In this document: piece after piece, positions 1-10,900 of the stretch
Layout: each line of letters begins with the position of its first letter
Numbering within the stretch: the first letter of the stretch is position 1
NCBI GenBank assembly: GCA_949317995.1
Contig: OX439047.1
Span: 296,501 to 360,500 of the forward strand
Length of the DNA: 64,000 nucleotides
Origin: Acholoe squamosa
Lineage: Eukaryota > Annelida > Polychaeta > Phyllodocida > Polynoidae
Direction: 5' to 3'
Notes under the pieces: model-generated
Database searches by the model: none
What the model was told of the DNA's origin: nothing
What the model saw: only the letters and a program-made list of their open reading frames with translations
Position numbers and translations under genes: made by a program

Positions 1-290
1 GATAATTTGACATATTAAACATATAATATTTTATGAAACCTATATAAGACCTATATAACCCTATATAAGCATGAAAACTATAGAGTTTTATGTTTTTTAG
101 GCATTTGGGGTTTACATTAATTTTGGAAATTTTATCCATGGCTTAGGAAAATGCTAAAATATCAATCTAAAAAAATTGATATTTTTGACACTATACCACT
201 TGAGAAGCCTATATTTAGACTTCTAAATGTGCGACTTCAGTACCGCTTTGTTAGGATGGGTCACAAATGTCCTCCTTTGGTAGGGCGTCT

Positions 291-679
291 GTCCTTTATT
301 CTTAACCGTAGCCCTAGTGAGTAAGCCCATCAAAACACTTTGACTTCTCTCTTACAAGTTTATATTTCCCTTTGTTGTTAACCACCCCCTGTAGGTTTTG
401 TATACAGACTTTTGTACACCTTAATTTCCTAACGTTCCATAATCCTCTTATACACAAAGGAAAAAAGATAAAAGACTTAAAAGGTTCTAACCTCATAGTT
501 ACAGATGGTAGAAAGTTTGTCCTTTATTCTTATCCGTAGCGAGTAATCTGATCAAAACACTTTGATTTCTCTCTTACAAGATTATATTTCCCTTTGTCGT
601 TAACCACCCCTGTAGGTTTTGTATACAGACAAAACTTTGAACACCTTAATCTCCTAACGTTCCATAAGCCTCTTATACA
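291..679. repeat. Diverged direct duplication (~160 bp)
   Basis: Segments 291-454 and 519-679 share GTCCTTTATTCTTA, ATCAAAACACTTTGA, TTGTATACAGAC and CCTAACGTTCCATAA in the same order. They are direct copies about 230 bp apart with small indels. No coding content is supported. The rest of 1-1080 holds nothing I can name apart from CAG/AGC-rich simple sequence near 900-1030. Confidence 0.75.
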
Positions 680-1079
680 TGTAAGACACATTAAGGTAAT
701 TATCACAGTTGTTACACCTGTTATCCCACCTGATACCTTTATCCCAAAAAGCGTTTTTCCTTTTTCATGTTGATTGATCCAGGGGCAAAAGGATCCAGGT
801 GAAAACACGATTAGTTCATTCTCTCGACTATATAAAGAACCCTGATTTTTTTTTTTTTGGAAGGGCAGATCACGTCGACTGTCTCCTTTGACAGCATCAG
901 TGGTAAAAGGGGCAGCAAAAGCAGGAACATGAGCAGCGGTAGGAGCATACATGTACAGCGACCGGAGTGAGTGGAGCAACAACACCAGTAAAAGTATGTA
1001 CAACAGTAGCAGCAGCAGCAGCAAGCTGTTAGCATGATACATGACTGTAGGGCTGCCGGGGTTTTCACTAGGGCTAAAT

Positions 1080-1197
1080 TTAACCCTTTAAAGACCGCTG
1101 ATGCATTGATGCATTTTGACTATTGGTTGTCATGATGCACCAATGAAGTGCCGACACGACTGCGCACCAGCACTTCATTGGAGCTTTATGACGACCC
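1080..1197. repeat. Foldback repeat fragment (GCATCATG family)
   Basis: CCTTTAAAGACCGCTGATGC at one end, with inverted arms around GTCATGATGCACCAATGAAG and CTTCATTGGAGC. It is a truncated relative of the complete palindrome at 6165-6327. Confidence 0.7.
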
Positions 1198-1204
1198 CTG
1201 GGAG

Positions 1205-2760
1205 TATAGGTGCTGCAGTAGCAGCAGTAGTATCACAGAATCAGCAGCACAGCATCAGCAGCAGCACTACTACTGTCGAAAGTGTCCAAAGGTAAGACGG
1301 TAGGGACCCTGGATAATTTACACAATAAATCGAAACCATCCATTTTGGATTTATAAGTCAAAATAGTTTTTCTAACTGTTCAAAAAGACGGTGTGACAAT
1401 GGAAAGTGGTGACAGATTTCTAGCATAAACCATATATGTTAGTGTCCACCTAGTTTTTCAGTGTGGTGGACAATGGCCACTCCTTGTTTCGTCCAAAATA
1501 CGTCCGCCATGTTTAGGGTGCTATAAATACTGATGAGCTAAGACAGGTGTGATACTTGCATACGTATACGATACGTGAGGACGTAGTTTTATTTTAAAGA
1601 AAATAAGATGTAATTCCGCCACAGGGTGCTAGGTGGCGTTGCAACCACTACGCAAATTTAACGTACATGTATGGTTTAAACACCTTTTTCTGATTTAGTG
1701 GATGAGGGTGGGTATATAAGCTCACGCTGGGAAATGTTATAAACGGAGGCAGGCCACAGTGTAAATCAGCAACACTCAGAACCACTCAAAAACAAAGTCG
1801 GCTGGCGACCGACTGTTACGAGCTGGTATGCTAAGGGTAGTCGGCCCCCAGGCGACTGTACCCCTACATGTCCGTGAGCTGAGCTGCAAGCACGACACCT
1901 GCTTCACACTTTTCTACCAAAACTAATATTAAACCATCCCCATATCCTTCTATCTTGCATGTGCAGTGGTGGTACTGAGCAAATACTGAGAAAAAAAATT
2001 CTCATTTACTTTAACCACTTGCTTGCTTCACCCTCTTTTATCCAACATCATTTCCACACTCATCCCTTTTTAATATTAGTAAACCCACCTCTGACCTTAA
2101 GGTAGGGTCAACAATCTCCTAAATAGATCTAATAAGGGGGTACAAAACTGTGGTAATCCCCTAATTAGGTATTACAAAAATAGTATCAGTCATATATATG
2201 CTTTTTATACTTTACATTATTCACCACAAATTAATCATTACGTCACTCTAACGTTTCACTAGAAATAGGTAGTATTTTTAACTTCTACTTCATCTGAGTA
2301 AGAGTGTTGTAAGCTTGATGGTGATTTATATATCAGATTCATAATATTAAAAAATTTGGGCTATGTGCCACCACCCACCCTCCTTACGTTGCACTATTGT
2401 TTGACTTGCGTTACTCTTACACACCTTTTATGCCTCTTCTTAAATGTTATGTCGCAGTCTTCGCAGAGGTAAACTACTGACAGCTTCTCCTCCTTCAGCC
2501 TCTGCCATACGGTAACATCTCCATTATCATCCTTTTAAATATTTTTTATTAAAGAATTTTATACGGTAAAATCACAGATGCTAAACAAGAAGGGTAAGAT
2601 TTTAGCTTGCCTCAATAAATGAAATAAAGGCCCCAATTTTTTTTGGGCAAGCTTTTAGCATGCCTTATAAAACAAACTATTTTTTAGTTACATCCTCATT
2701 TACATAATAACCCACACCTCTTTGTACTAATAAAAGGTTATGTCTACTTACATACAACTG
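1205..2760. other. Mostly unrecognised; TATA-like box at about 1710
   Basis: CAG-rich simple sequence at 1210-1275, then mixed DNA. GGGTATATAAGCTC near 1709 is a good TATA-box match, followed ~30-90 bp later by GC-richer sequence, but no open reading frame or splice signal downstream makes a gene model. The rest (1990-2760) is AT-rich with nothing recognised. Confidence 0.3.
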
Positions 2761-2920
2761 ATAAATTGGTTTTATACTTCAGTGAATTCTTTAAAGCGGC
2801 GTTGTTAAAACAAAATGTTCATAAAGACCTCAATTCATTAAAAGACTATTTACAATTGTTTTCTAAAGAGAAACCAATAGGAGTATTAATTTCAACTTGT
2901 CCTCTCAAAAAAAAAAAAAG

Positions 2921-3182
2921 GTCTATTATACAAATGAGGTCAAGGTCACCTGTGACGCCATAGGTCAAGGGTGTGTGGCCTATTATGCAAATGAGGTCAA
3001 AGGTCAAGATAACCTGTGACGTCATAGGTCAAGGGGGTGTGGCCTATTATGCAAATGAGCCACGCCCCCTTGTGACATCACAGGTCACATGACCAAATGG
3101 AGGCCTCTGATTGGCTGCAGGCCACGCCCCCTTGTGACATCACAAGTCACGTGACCAAATGGAGGCCTCTGATTGGCTGCAG
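2921..3182. repeat. Tandem repeats dense in CRE, octamer and nuclear-receptor-like motifs
   Basis: About 2.5 copies of a unit with TATTATGCAAATGAGGTCA and CCTGTGACGTCATAGGTCAAG, followed by two nearly identical 62-bp copies of GCCACGCCCCCTTGTGACAT...CTGATTGGCTGCAG. The units contain ATGCAAAT octamers, TGACGTCA (a perfect CRE), AGGTCAAAGGTCA at 2994-3006 (a perfect DR1 half-site pair), GC boxes and ATTGG (inverted CCAAT) boxes. The array abuts the truncated 3' end of the LINE fragment. Confidence 0.8.
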
Positions 3183-3199
3183 GTCGAGTGAGTAATAAA

Positions 3200-4397
3200 C
3201 AGTACTTAACTATAGTCCCGTTCTGATACATACTATACTACTTACGTACATTAATCGCTCAGCTATTTTAGAGGGAACTGGGAGCAATGAGATTGGCCTC
3301 CAATTTGTTATAAGCTTACTGCTACCAGTTTTGTGTATGGGATTTACACGTGCTATTTGCCATGAATCCAGAAAAATACCGCTGGAAAAGATCAGCTGAT
3401 ACAACCAGGTCATAGGTTACAGTACAAACAGGAGAGCTGTTTTAAGGATGTCACATCTGATACCTTCAATACCTGATGTTTTATTAACATTTATTTCCTT
3501 GAACAAAAGCTCAACTAAACATTTATCTACCCTCACCATTTCCTCAACTGAATCAGCAGGCTCCTCCAGCAGAATTCTCTCTGGGAATCCTCTATCCGTG
3601 ATATGCTGAGATAGCCTAACACCGATAGTGGAAAAAAAATCATTCAAATAATCAACAGATTCTTGTTCTGATTTGACAAAACCATCTTCACCTAATAACT
3701 CAGGTGGAGATATTTCAAGTTCCGGATTTAGAATACCATTAATCACACGCCAAAATTTCTTTGGATCATGTTTATTCTCAAGAGCATTCTTAACTTGATT
3801 CGCCTTAGCGTAATTAATGGCCTTGTTTATTCTGCATCGGAGAGACCTTGCTCGATTTAGATATAATTCGTCCCTGGTACGAAGGAAACTGTTAACATAA
3901 TTTTCACGTTCATAAATCATGCTGAGGATTTCCTGGGTCATCCATCTATTTCGTTTGTTAACGACCTCAATTTCATTCCAAGGACAATCTACATCCAGAA
4001 AATCCACAATATGATTCTGTATAAATTCCCAGGCCTTATCAGGGTCAGATAGGGTATAAAAATAGTCCCAATCAGCCATGGCAAGCCAGTCAATAAAGAA
4101 CTCCTCATTGAAACCCTTGTATTTCTTTACCCATATTTTTCTTTTCATATACAATACATTTTCTTTGGTTTTAACAACAAAAACAGGTAGATGATCACTC
4201 ACTAAAAAGTTCAAAACCCCATGTGTGGTATCTTCATTGTAATTAGTTAACAACGAAAAATAATTGCAAAAATTGAGGCAAGCGAAATCCAGACAAAAAA
4301 AAAAGTACTTCGAAAATTTGGAGAGGGCAATCCGTAGACAAAATATTTTTTTTTTGGTGTGGCCTTGGGTTGGCAAAATGATTTTCTTTTTGCACAT
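3200..4397 (-). pseudogene. LINE (non-LTR retrotransposon) pol fragment
   Basis: The minus-strand frame contains the end of an APE-type endonuclease (VSDHLPVF), about 200 residues of linker (WMTQEI, KKFWRVINGIL, LNDFFSTIG), then the N-terminal reverse transcriptase with NKTSGIEGI and, after one in-frame TAA at 3414-3416, W.IARVNPIHKTG and NWRPISLLPV. This order is typical of jockey/CR1-like clades. The catalytic YADD part is missing, because the copy stops at the tandem repeats near 3190. The upstream endonuclease is degraded. LINEs usually lose 5' ends, so losing the 3' end here points to a later deletion or rearrangement. Confidence 0.88.
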
Positions 4398-4639
4398 CTT
4401 TCACCTATTAACAATTGGGGAAAGGCGGTTATTTAATTCATTGACACTCATGTACTTCATTAGATTTAAGACAAATATATTCCAGAGACTATATCTATAA
4501 AACGTATCTTCCAAGCATAATTATTACTCATAATGAATTAACATCTTTAACATACCATTTCCAATCTTCATAGCAGGTTCTTCTTATCTCTATTAGATAA
4601 CTTTAAACTGCTGGCAGAAGGCACCAGTCACAGGCCATT

Positions 4640-5275
4640 AACTCTTTATGGGCTTCTAATGCAGGAGTGCATCATGCCCACTGGTCGTCATGATGCACCA
4701 ATGGAGACCTGGTAGATCTCCTTGCCAACACCTCATAGCTGCATCATGACGACCTATGCATTACCGGCCCTTAAACCTTTAAGGGCCGGTCATGATGATT
4801 GGTCGTCATGATGCACCTTTAAGGGCCGGTCATGATGATTGGTCGTCATGATGCACCTTTAAGGGCCGGTCGTCATGATGATTGGTCGTCATGATGCACC
4901 TTTAAGGGCCGGTCGTCATGATGATTGGTCGTCATGATGCACCTTTAAGGGCCGGTCGTCATGATGATTGGTCGTCATGATGCACCTTTAAGGGCTGGTC
5001 GTCATGATGATTGGTCGTCATGATGCACCTTTAAGGGCCGGTCGTCATGATGATTGGTTGTCATGATGCACCTTTAAGGGCCGGTCGTCATGATGATTGG
5101 TCGTCATGATGTACCAATGAAGCATCACGCCAACCCTCCAGGAGTCTATGTATTGTCCCCGCAGGGTCGAAATGATGCGAAGTGCTGGGGAGCAGTCTGA
5201 CCAGCACTTCATTGCTGCATCATGACGACCAATGAGCATGATGCACTCCTGCATCAGCGACCTTTAAAAGGGTTA
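4640..5275. repeat. Foldback repeat with internal tandem expansion
   Basis: The ends match the GCATCATG foldback family (AATGCAGGAGTGCATCATGC at the left, GCATGATGCACTCCTGCATC at the right). Between them are about eight tandem copies of a ~47-bp unit with CCTTTAAGGGCCGGTCGTCA and TGATGATTGGTCGTCATGAT. CCTTTAAGGG is itself palindromic. The open frames across it are shadows of the repeat. Confidence 0.9.
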
Positions 5276-5489
5276 ATGAAAGCCGGGGTTTCCTGTTATT
5301 CATCGGTCACAGTTATATCATGATTTTACCTGAACTTTATTCACTTTTAACTCACCACAAAAAGAAGTCAGGTGAGTGCAGTGCACAGAACAGACAATCC
5401 TACACGTAAGCTTTTACACAAACACCAAGTGCACGCTTCTCGCCATTTATGGGTCAGGGCTTTTACCTGACTTTTGGGCCTTTTTTTTT

Positions 5490-5814
5490 TAAATAACTTG
5501 GATTAAGGATCTGCTGGCGAGATTTTTTTTTGCAAAAGCTAAATAAAAAAAGCTTTTTACCTCTGGCCACTGGGACTTTTCATGATTCAGGGGTAAAAAA
5601 AAAGAAGAAAAAAGTCCATGGAGACCAACTATGTCAAACATTGAACCCCTTGTCCGACCTATGCCAGTCAAGAGCCACCCTTTATTGGCTAAAAGGTACA
5701 TTTGATGCCCCAAAACATGGGCGGTGGGATTTTTGGTGCCAACTTCTGAACTTTTTTTTTTTCCTTTGGCCGGCCAAGTTGTTGAGTCAAAAAATCCGTA
5801 ATCCAAGTTATTAA
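5490..5814. mobile_element. MITE with ~20-bp terminal inverted repeats
   Basis: The left end AATAACTTGGATTAAGGAT is inverted at the right end as ATCCGTAATCCAAGTTATT. The inside is poly-A/T-rich with no coding capacity. The open frames on both strands in this span are by-products. Confidence 0.7.
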
Positions 5815-6097
5815 AAGAAATGGCCTTATCAGCGTTTTACAGGGTCCATGAAAATCTTTAATCAACTCTAAAGCAAGGATGCGAAAGATATTTTCGAAAT
5901 TCACGTGAAATCTTGACAATCACCCCCTTAAATTAGTCAAAACACCATTTTGAACTGAATTTTTCCCAAAATATTAACTGACCTTTAAAGAATAATGAGT
6001 TTAACTGACTTTTAACTGACAAGTGGTTTAGCTTAAGCATTAGCGGTAATAGATTTCTTATAATAGAATAATAAACACGCGCTATTTCTGACGACAG

Positions 6098-6151
6098 TTT
6101 ATTGATGAGAAGTAACTGAGTACAAAGTTGGTAATAAGGTCAGGATTTATT
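6098..6151 (-). promoter_or_regulatory. RPP38: Candidate poly(A) signals of RPP38
   Basis: Two AATAAA hexamers on the minus strand, at 6151-6146 and 6103-6098, about 206 and 254 nt past the stop codon. Either would place the 160-nt foldback repeat at 6165-6327 inside the 3' untranslated region. This is based only on the hexamer and position. Confidence 0.4.
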
Positions 6152-6164
6152 TACAAATCTATCT

Positions 6165-6327
6165 TAACCCTTTAAAGGCCGCTGATGCAGGAGTGCATCA
6201 TGCTCATTGGTCGTCATGATGCTCCAATGAAGTGCTGGCGAGCAGTCTGGCCAGCACTTCATTGGTGCATCATGACGACCAATGGGCATGATGCATTAAT
6301 GCATCATTGACCCTTATTAAGGGTTAA
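6165..6327. repeat. Complete 160-bp foldback palindrome
   Basis: It begins TAACCCTTTAAAGGCCGCTG and ends ACCCTTATTAAGGGTTA. Long arms are inverted around a short loop (GAGCAGTCTG), including GTCGTCATGATG and CATCATGACGAC. It would lie in the RPP38 3' UTR if the poly(A) signal at 6151 or 6103 is used. Confidence 0.88.
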
Positions 6328-6356
6328 TTCTACAATCATCTACACATATCCACAAA

Positions 6357-6944
6357 CTATTTCTTCTTCTTTTTTGGTTTTGTCGAGACACGTTTGTCGT
6401 TACCTTTCATCTTCCCGATACGAGGGGTCTCATATTCTACGTCAATCTGAGCAGATTTCCTCTTCACTGCTTTTGTCTTACCAACATTCTTGGTCTTTTT
6501 AGTCTTTTGAAGAGTTGGACTCTCTTCATCGTCTGACGAGTCTCCAAACGCGAGAAACCCTGCTGTACCAAAATGAGACAGCTCAACTTTGCTGCCCACC
6601 AGTACAGAGTCTGAGACTTTTACATAGATACTGTCAAAGTCTATGGCAGGTAGTGGCGAGGGTTTCACTATGGGCTTGACACTAACTGCTTGTGGTGGTG
6701 TGCTTTGTGCCGTGGTTTCACTCTCAGTCTGTGTGTGTTCTACTGCTGCACTTTGTGTAACAGATTCACTCTGCAAGTGTTCTGTTGGTGCCCTTTGAGT
6801 CTCTGTCTGCGTGTGCTCCTGTTCTGTCATGGTGGTAGGAGGAGGTCCCGGGGGATGTAACCACGGGATACTCAGCGGCACAGCCCGCTCTACCAACAAC
6901 TCAACCAGAGGGCTGAAGTCTGACTCGTCATCCTCACTCAACTT
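6357..6944 (-). CDS. RPP38: RPP38 last coding exon (C-terminal region)
   Basis: A 588-bp terminal exon: acceptor ATTTTCTAACAG before 6944, stop TAG at 6357-6359, 195 residues. It joins in phase 0 after ...ALGLK. The first ~35 residues (acidic SEDDESDF, then LVELLVERAVPLSIPWL) match the conserved RPP38 segment that ends in S(V/I)PWL at the same distance from the core. After this come a Thr/Gln/Glu-rich stretch with two EHTQTE repeats, an acidic serine patch (DSSDDEESP) that looks like a casein kinase 2 target, and several basic clusters ending in KPKKKKK, which look like nuclear/nucleolar signals. The tail is longer than in vertebrates. An ATG-initiated reading of this exon alone has no support, because the open frame continues into the splice acceptor. 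Confidence 0.85.
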   Translation of the reverse strand, partial: KLSEDDESDFSPLVELLVERAVPLSIPWLHPPGPPPTTMTEQEHTQTETQRAPTEHLQSESVTQSAAVEHTQTESETTAQSTPPQAVSVKPIVKPSPLPAIDFDSIYVKVSDSVLVGSKVELSHFGTAGFLAFGDSSDDEESPTLQKTKKTKNVGKTKAVKRKSAQIDVEYETPRIGKMKGNDKRVSTKPKKKKK

Positions 6945-7069
6945 CTGTTAGAAAATAAAATTGTCATAATTAATAACTTATCATCATGGATCGATTTTAA
7001 TGTTGCTGAAATGTCATTTACACATTGATTCTGTTGCTGTAAGATGTCAAAAGCCCATATCATACGTAC

Positions 7070-7337
7070 ATGTTAATGCATTAACACATATAGGCGGCTA
7101 ACGCATTAATGTATCATGCCCATTGGTCGTCATGATGCACCAATGAAATGCTGGTCAGAATAATCGCTAGGGCTGCATTCAAGCATCATGCCTACCCCCG
7201 GGTGTATAAATGTAAACCCCGTAGGGTCGGCATGATGCATAAATGCAGCCCTGGCAAGTTACTTCCCAGAGCTGCATTCATGCATCATGACGTCAATGGG
7301 CATGCTGCATTAATGCATCAGCAGCCCTTAAAGGGTT
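7070..7337. repeat. Foldback repeat, larger variant
   Basis: The same family (GCATTAATG...CATCATGCCCATTGG at the left, GGGCATGCTGCATTAATGC...CCCTTAAAGGGTTA at the right), with a second inner palindrome around CTACCCCCGGGTG/CCCCGTAGGGTCG. It lies in RPP38 intron 3 near the acceptor. Confidence 0.8.
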
Positions 7338-7945
7338 ACCCTAGTTTAGGCCTCCTGTGCCTTACACAATTATCCCAATCTCAGGGTGCGTCTTATAGGT
7401 GGGGTACTTTTACTATAGAACAGCACGAAACCTTCAAAATTAGATTAGCCTAACCCGCCCAAAAACAACCCCCAGTAATACATTAAAATAGTATCAAGGT
7501 GTACAAGATCAGGACCAAGGTGCTTGGTTTTAAACTCTTGGTGCGCCTTACTAGTATATGCAGAGTACACCTAATACATGGGAGATTATGGTAAAATGTA
7601 TACATGTAACCAACACTTATAGTTTGGGGGCTGACGTTACTTTTTGCTGGTTCTTTTTTGTGCAGGAGAACTATTCCAAGTCCCCATACACTACTACACT
7701 AGACACTTTTACAAGATGGCGGTTTATTTAACCCTGTGGGAGTCGATGCGTAACCGTAAATGCTAAATGGTTTGTATTACTATATCGGTGGTTCGGGCCT
7801 TACGGATCAGGAAAGAAGGAGTAAGGCGGTAATTCAAGTGTATGCCAACGGAAGTTTATTTCTAAGACACTTAAGGGCTACCCGGAAGATGATGAAGGGG
7901 CAGCGAATGTTAATAAAAGATCTTACATGGTCAGAGGCCAGGAGG

Positions 7946-10900
7946 GTACTACAGTTTACAGTGACATGGTAACAGTACTACAGTGTACAGTACCTTAACA
8001 TGCTAACAGTACTACAGTGTACAGTAATATGCTAACAGTACTACAGTGTACAGTAACATGCTAACAGTACTACAGTGTACAGTAACATGCTAACAGTACT
8101 ACAGTGTACAGTAACATGCTAACAGTACTACAGTGTACAGTAACATGCTAACAGTACTACAGTGTACAGTAACATGCTTACAGTACTACAGTGTACTGTA
8201 CCTTAACATGCTAACAGTACTACAGTGTACAGTAACATGCTAACAGTACTACAGTGTACAGTAACATGAAACAGTACTACAGTGTACAGTAACATGCTTA
8301 CAGTACTACAGTGTACTGTACCTTAACATGCTAACAGTACTACAGTGTACAGTAACATGCTAACAGTACCACAGTGTACAGTAACATGCTAACAGTACTA
8401 CAGTGTACAGTAACATGCTAACAGTACTACAGTGTACAGTAACATGCTAACAGTACTACAGTGTACAGTAACATGCTAACAGTACTACAGTGTACAGTAA
8501 CATGCTAACAGTACTACAGTGTACTGTAACATGCTAACAGTACTACAGTGTACAGTAACATGGTAACAGTACTACAGTGTACAGTAACATGCTAACAGTA
8601 CTACAGTGTACAGTACCTTAACATGCTAATAGTACTACAGTGTACAGTAACATGCTAACAGTACTACAGTGTACTGTAACATGCTAACAGTACTACAGTG
8701 TACAGTAACATGAAACAGTACTACAGTGTACAGTAACATGCTAACAGTACTACAGTGTACTGTACCTTAACATGCTAACAGTACTACAGTGTACAGTAAC
8801 ATGGTAACAGTACTACAGTGTACAGTACCTTAACATGCTAACAGTACTACAGTGTACAGTAATATGCTAACAGTACTACAGTGTACAGTAACATGCTAAC
8901 AGTACTACAGTGTACAGTAACATGCTAACAGTACTACAGTGTACAGTAACATGCTAACAGTACCACAGTGTACAGTAACGTGCTAACAGTACTACAGTGT
9001 ACAGTAACATGCTAACAGTACCACAGTGTACAGTAACATGGTCACAGTACTACAGTGTACAGTACCTTAACATGCTAACAGTACTACAGTGTACAGTAAC
9101 ATGCTAACAGTACTACAGTGTACAGTAACATGGTAACAGTACTACAGTGTACAGTACCTTAACATGCTAACAGTACTACAGTGTACAGTAACATGGTAAC
9201 AGTACTACAGTGTACTGTAACATGCTAACAGTACTACAGTGTACAGTAACATGGTAACAGTACTACAGTGTACAGTACCTTAACATGCTAACAGTACTAC
9301 AGTGTACAGTAATATGCTAACAGTACTACAGTGTACTGTAACATGCTAACAGTACTACAGTGTACAGTAACATGCTAACAGTACTACAGTGTACAGTAAC
9401 ATGCTAACAGTACTACAGTGTACAGTAACATGCTAACAGTACTACAGTGTACAGTAACATGCTAACAGTACTACAGTGTACAGTAACATGCTAACAGTAC
9501 TACAGTGTACAGTAACATGCTAACAGTACTACAGTGTACTGTACCTTAACATGCTAACAGTACTACAGTATACTGTAACATGCTAACAGTACTACAGTGT
9601 ACAGTAACATGGTAACAGTACTACAGTGTACAGTAACATGCTAACAGTACTACAGTGTACAGTAACATGCTTACAGTACTACAGTGTACAGTAACGTGCT
9701 AACAGTACTACAGTGTAGAGTAACATGCTAACAGTACTACAGTGTACAGTAACATGCTAACAGTACTACAGTGTACAGTACCTTAACATGCTAACAGTAC
9801 TACAGTGTACAGTACATTAACATGCTAACAGTACTACAGTGTACAGTAACATGCTAACAGTACTACAGTGTACTGTACCTTAACATGCTAACAGTACTAC
9901 AGTGTACAGTAACATGCTAACAGTACTACAATGTACAGTAACATGCCAACAGTACTACAGTGTAGAGTAACATGCTAACAGTACTACAGTGTACAGTAAC
10001 ATGCTAACAGTACTACAGTGTACAGTACCTTAACATGCTAACAGTACTACAGTGTACAGTACATTAACATGCTAACAGTACTACAGTGTACAGTAACATG
10101 CTAACAGTACTACAATGTACAGTAACATGCCAACAGTACTACAGTGTAGAGTAACATGCTAACAGTACTACAGTGTACAGTAACATGCTAACAGTACTAC
10201 AGTGTACAGTACCTTAACATGCTAACAGTACTACAGTGTACAGTACATTAACATGCTAACAGTACTACAGTGTACAGTAACATGCTAACAGTACTACAGT
10301 GTACAGTAACATGCTAACAGTACTACAGTGTACAGTAACATGCTAACAGTACTACAGTGTACAGTAACATGCTAACAGTACTACAGTGTACAGTAACATG
10401 CTAACAGTACTACAATGTACAGTAACATGCTAACAGTACTACAGTGTACAGTAACATGCTAACAGTACTACAGTGTACTGTACCTTAACATGCTAACAAT
10501 ACTGCAGTGTACAGTAACATGCTAACAGTACTACAGTGTACAGTAACATGCTAACAGTACTACAGTGTACAGTAACATGCTAACAGTACTACAGTGTACA
10601 GTAACATGCTAACAGTACTACAGTGTACAGTAACATGCTAACAGTACTACAGTGTACAGTAACATGGTAACAGTACTACAGTGTACAGTAACATGCTAAC
10701 AGTACTACAGTGTACAGTAACATGCTAACAGTACTACAGTGTACAGTAACATGCTAACAGTACTACAGTGTACAGTAACATGCTAACAGTACTACAGTGT
10801 ACTGTAACATGCTAACAGTACTACAGTGTACTGTACCTTAACATGCTAACAGTACTACAGTGTACAGTAACATGCTAACAGTACTACAGTGTACAGTAAC

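Noticed and set aside
530-1068. Minus-strand open frames with Leu- or Cys-rich runs
   Set aside because: They read through AGC/CAG simple repeats and a duplicated segment; no family motif or splice support.
6357-6941. A stand-alone intronless gene starting at 6941
   Set aside because: That start is TTG; the frame runs into an AG acceptor and joins in phase to the L7Ae exon.
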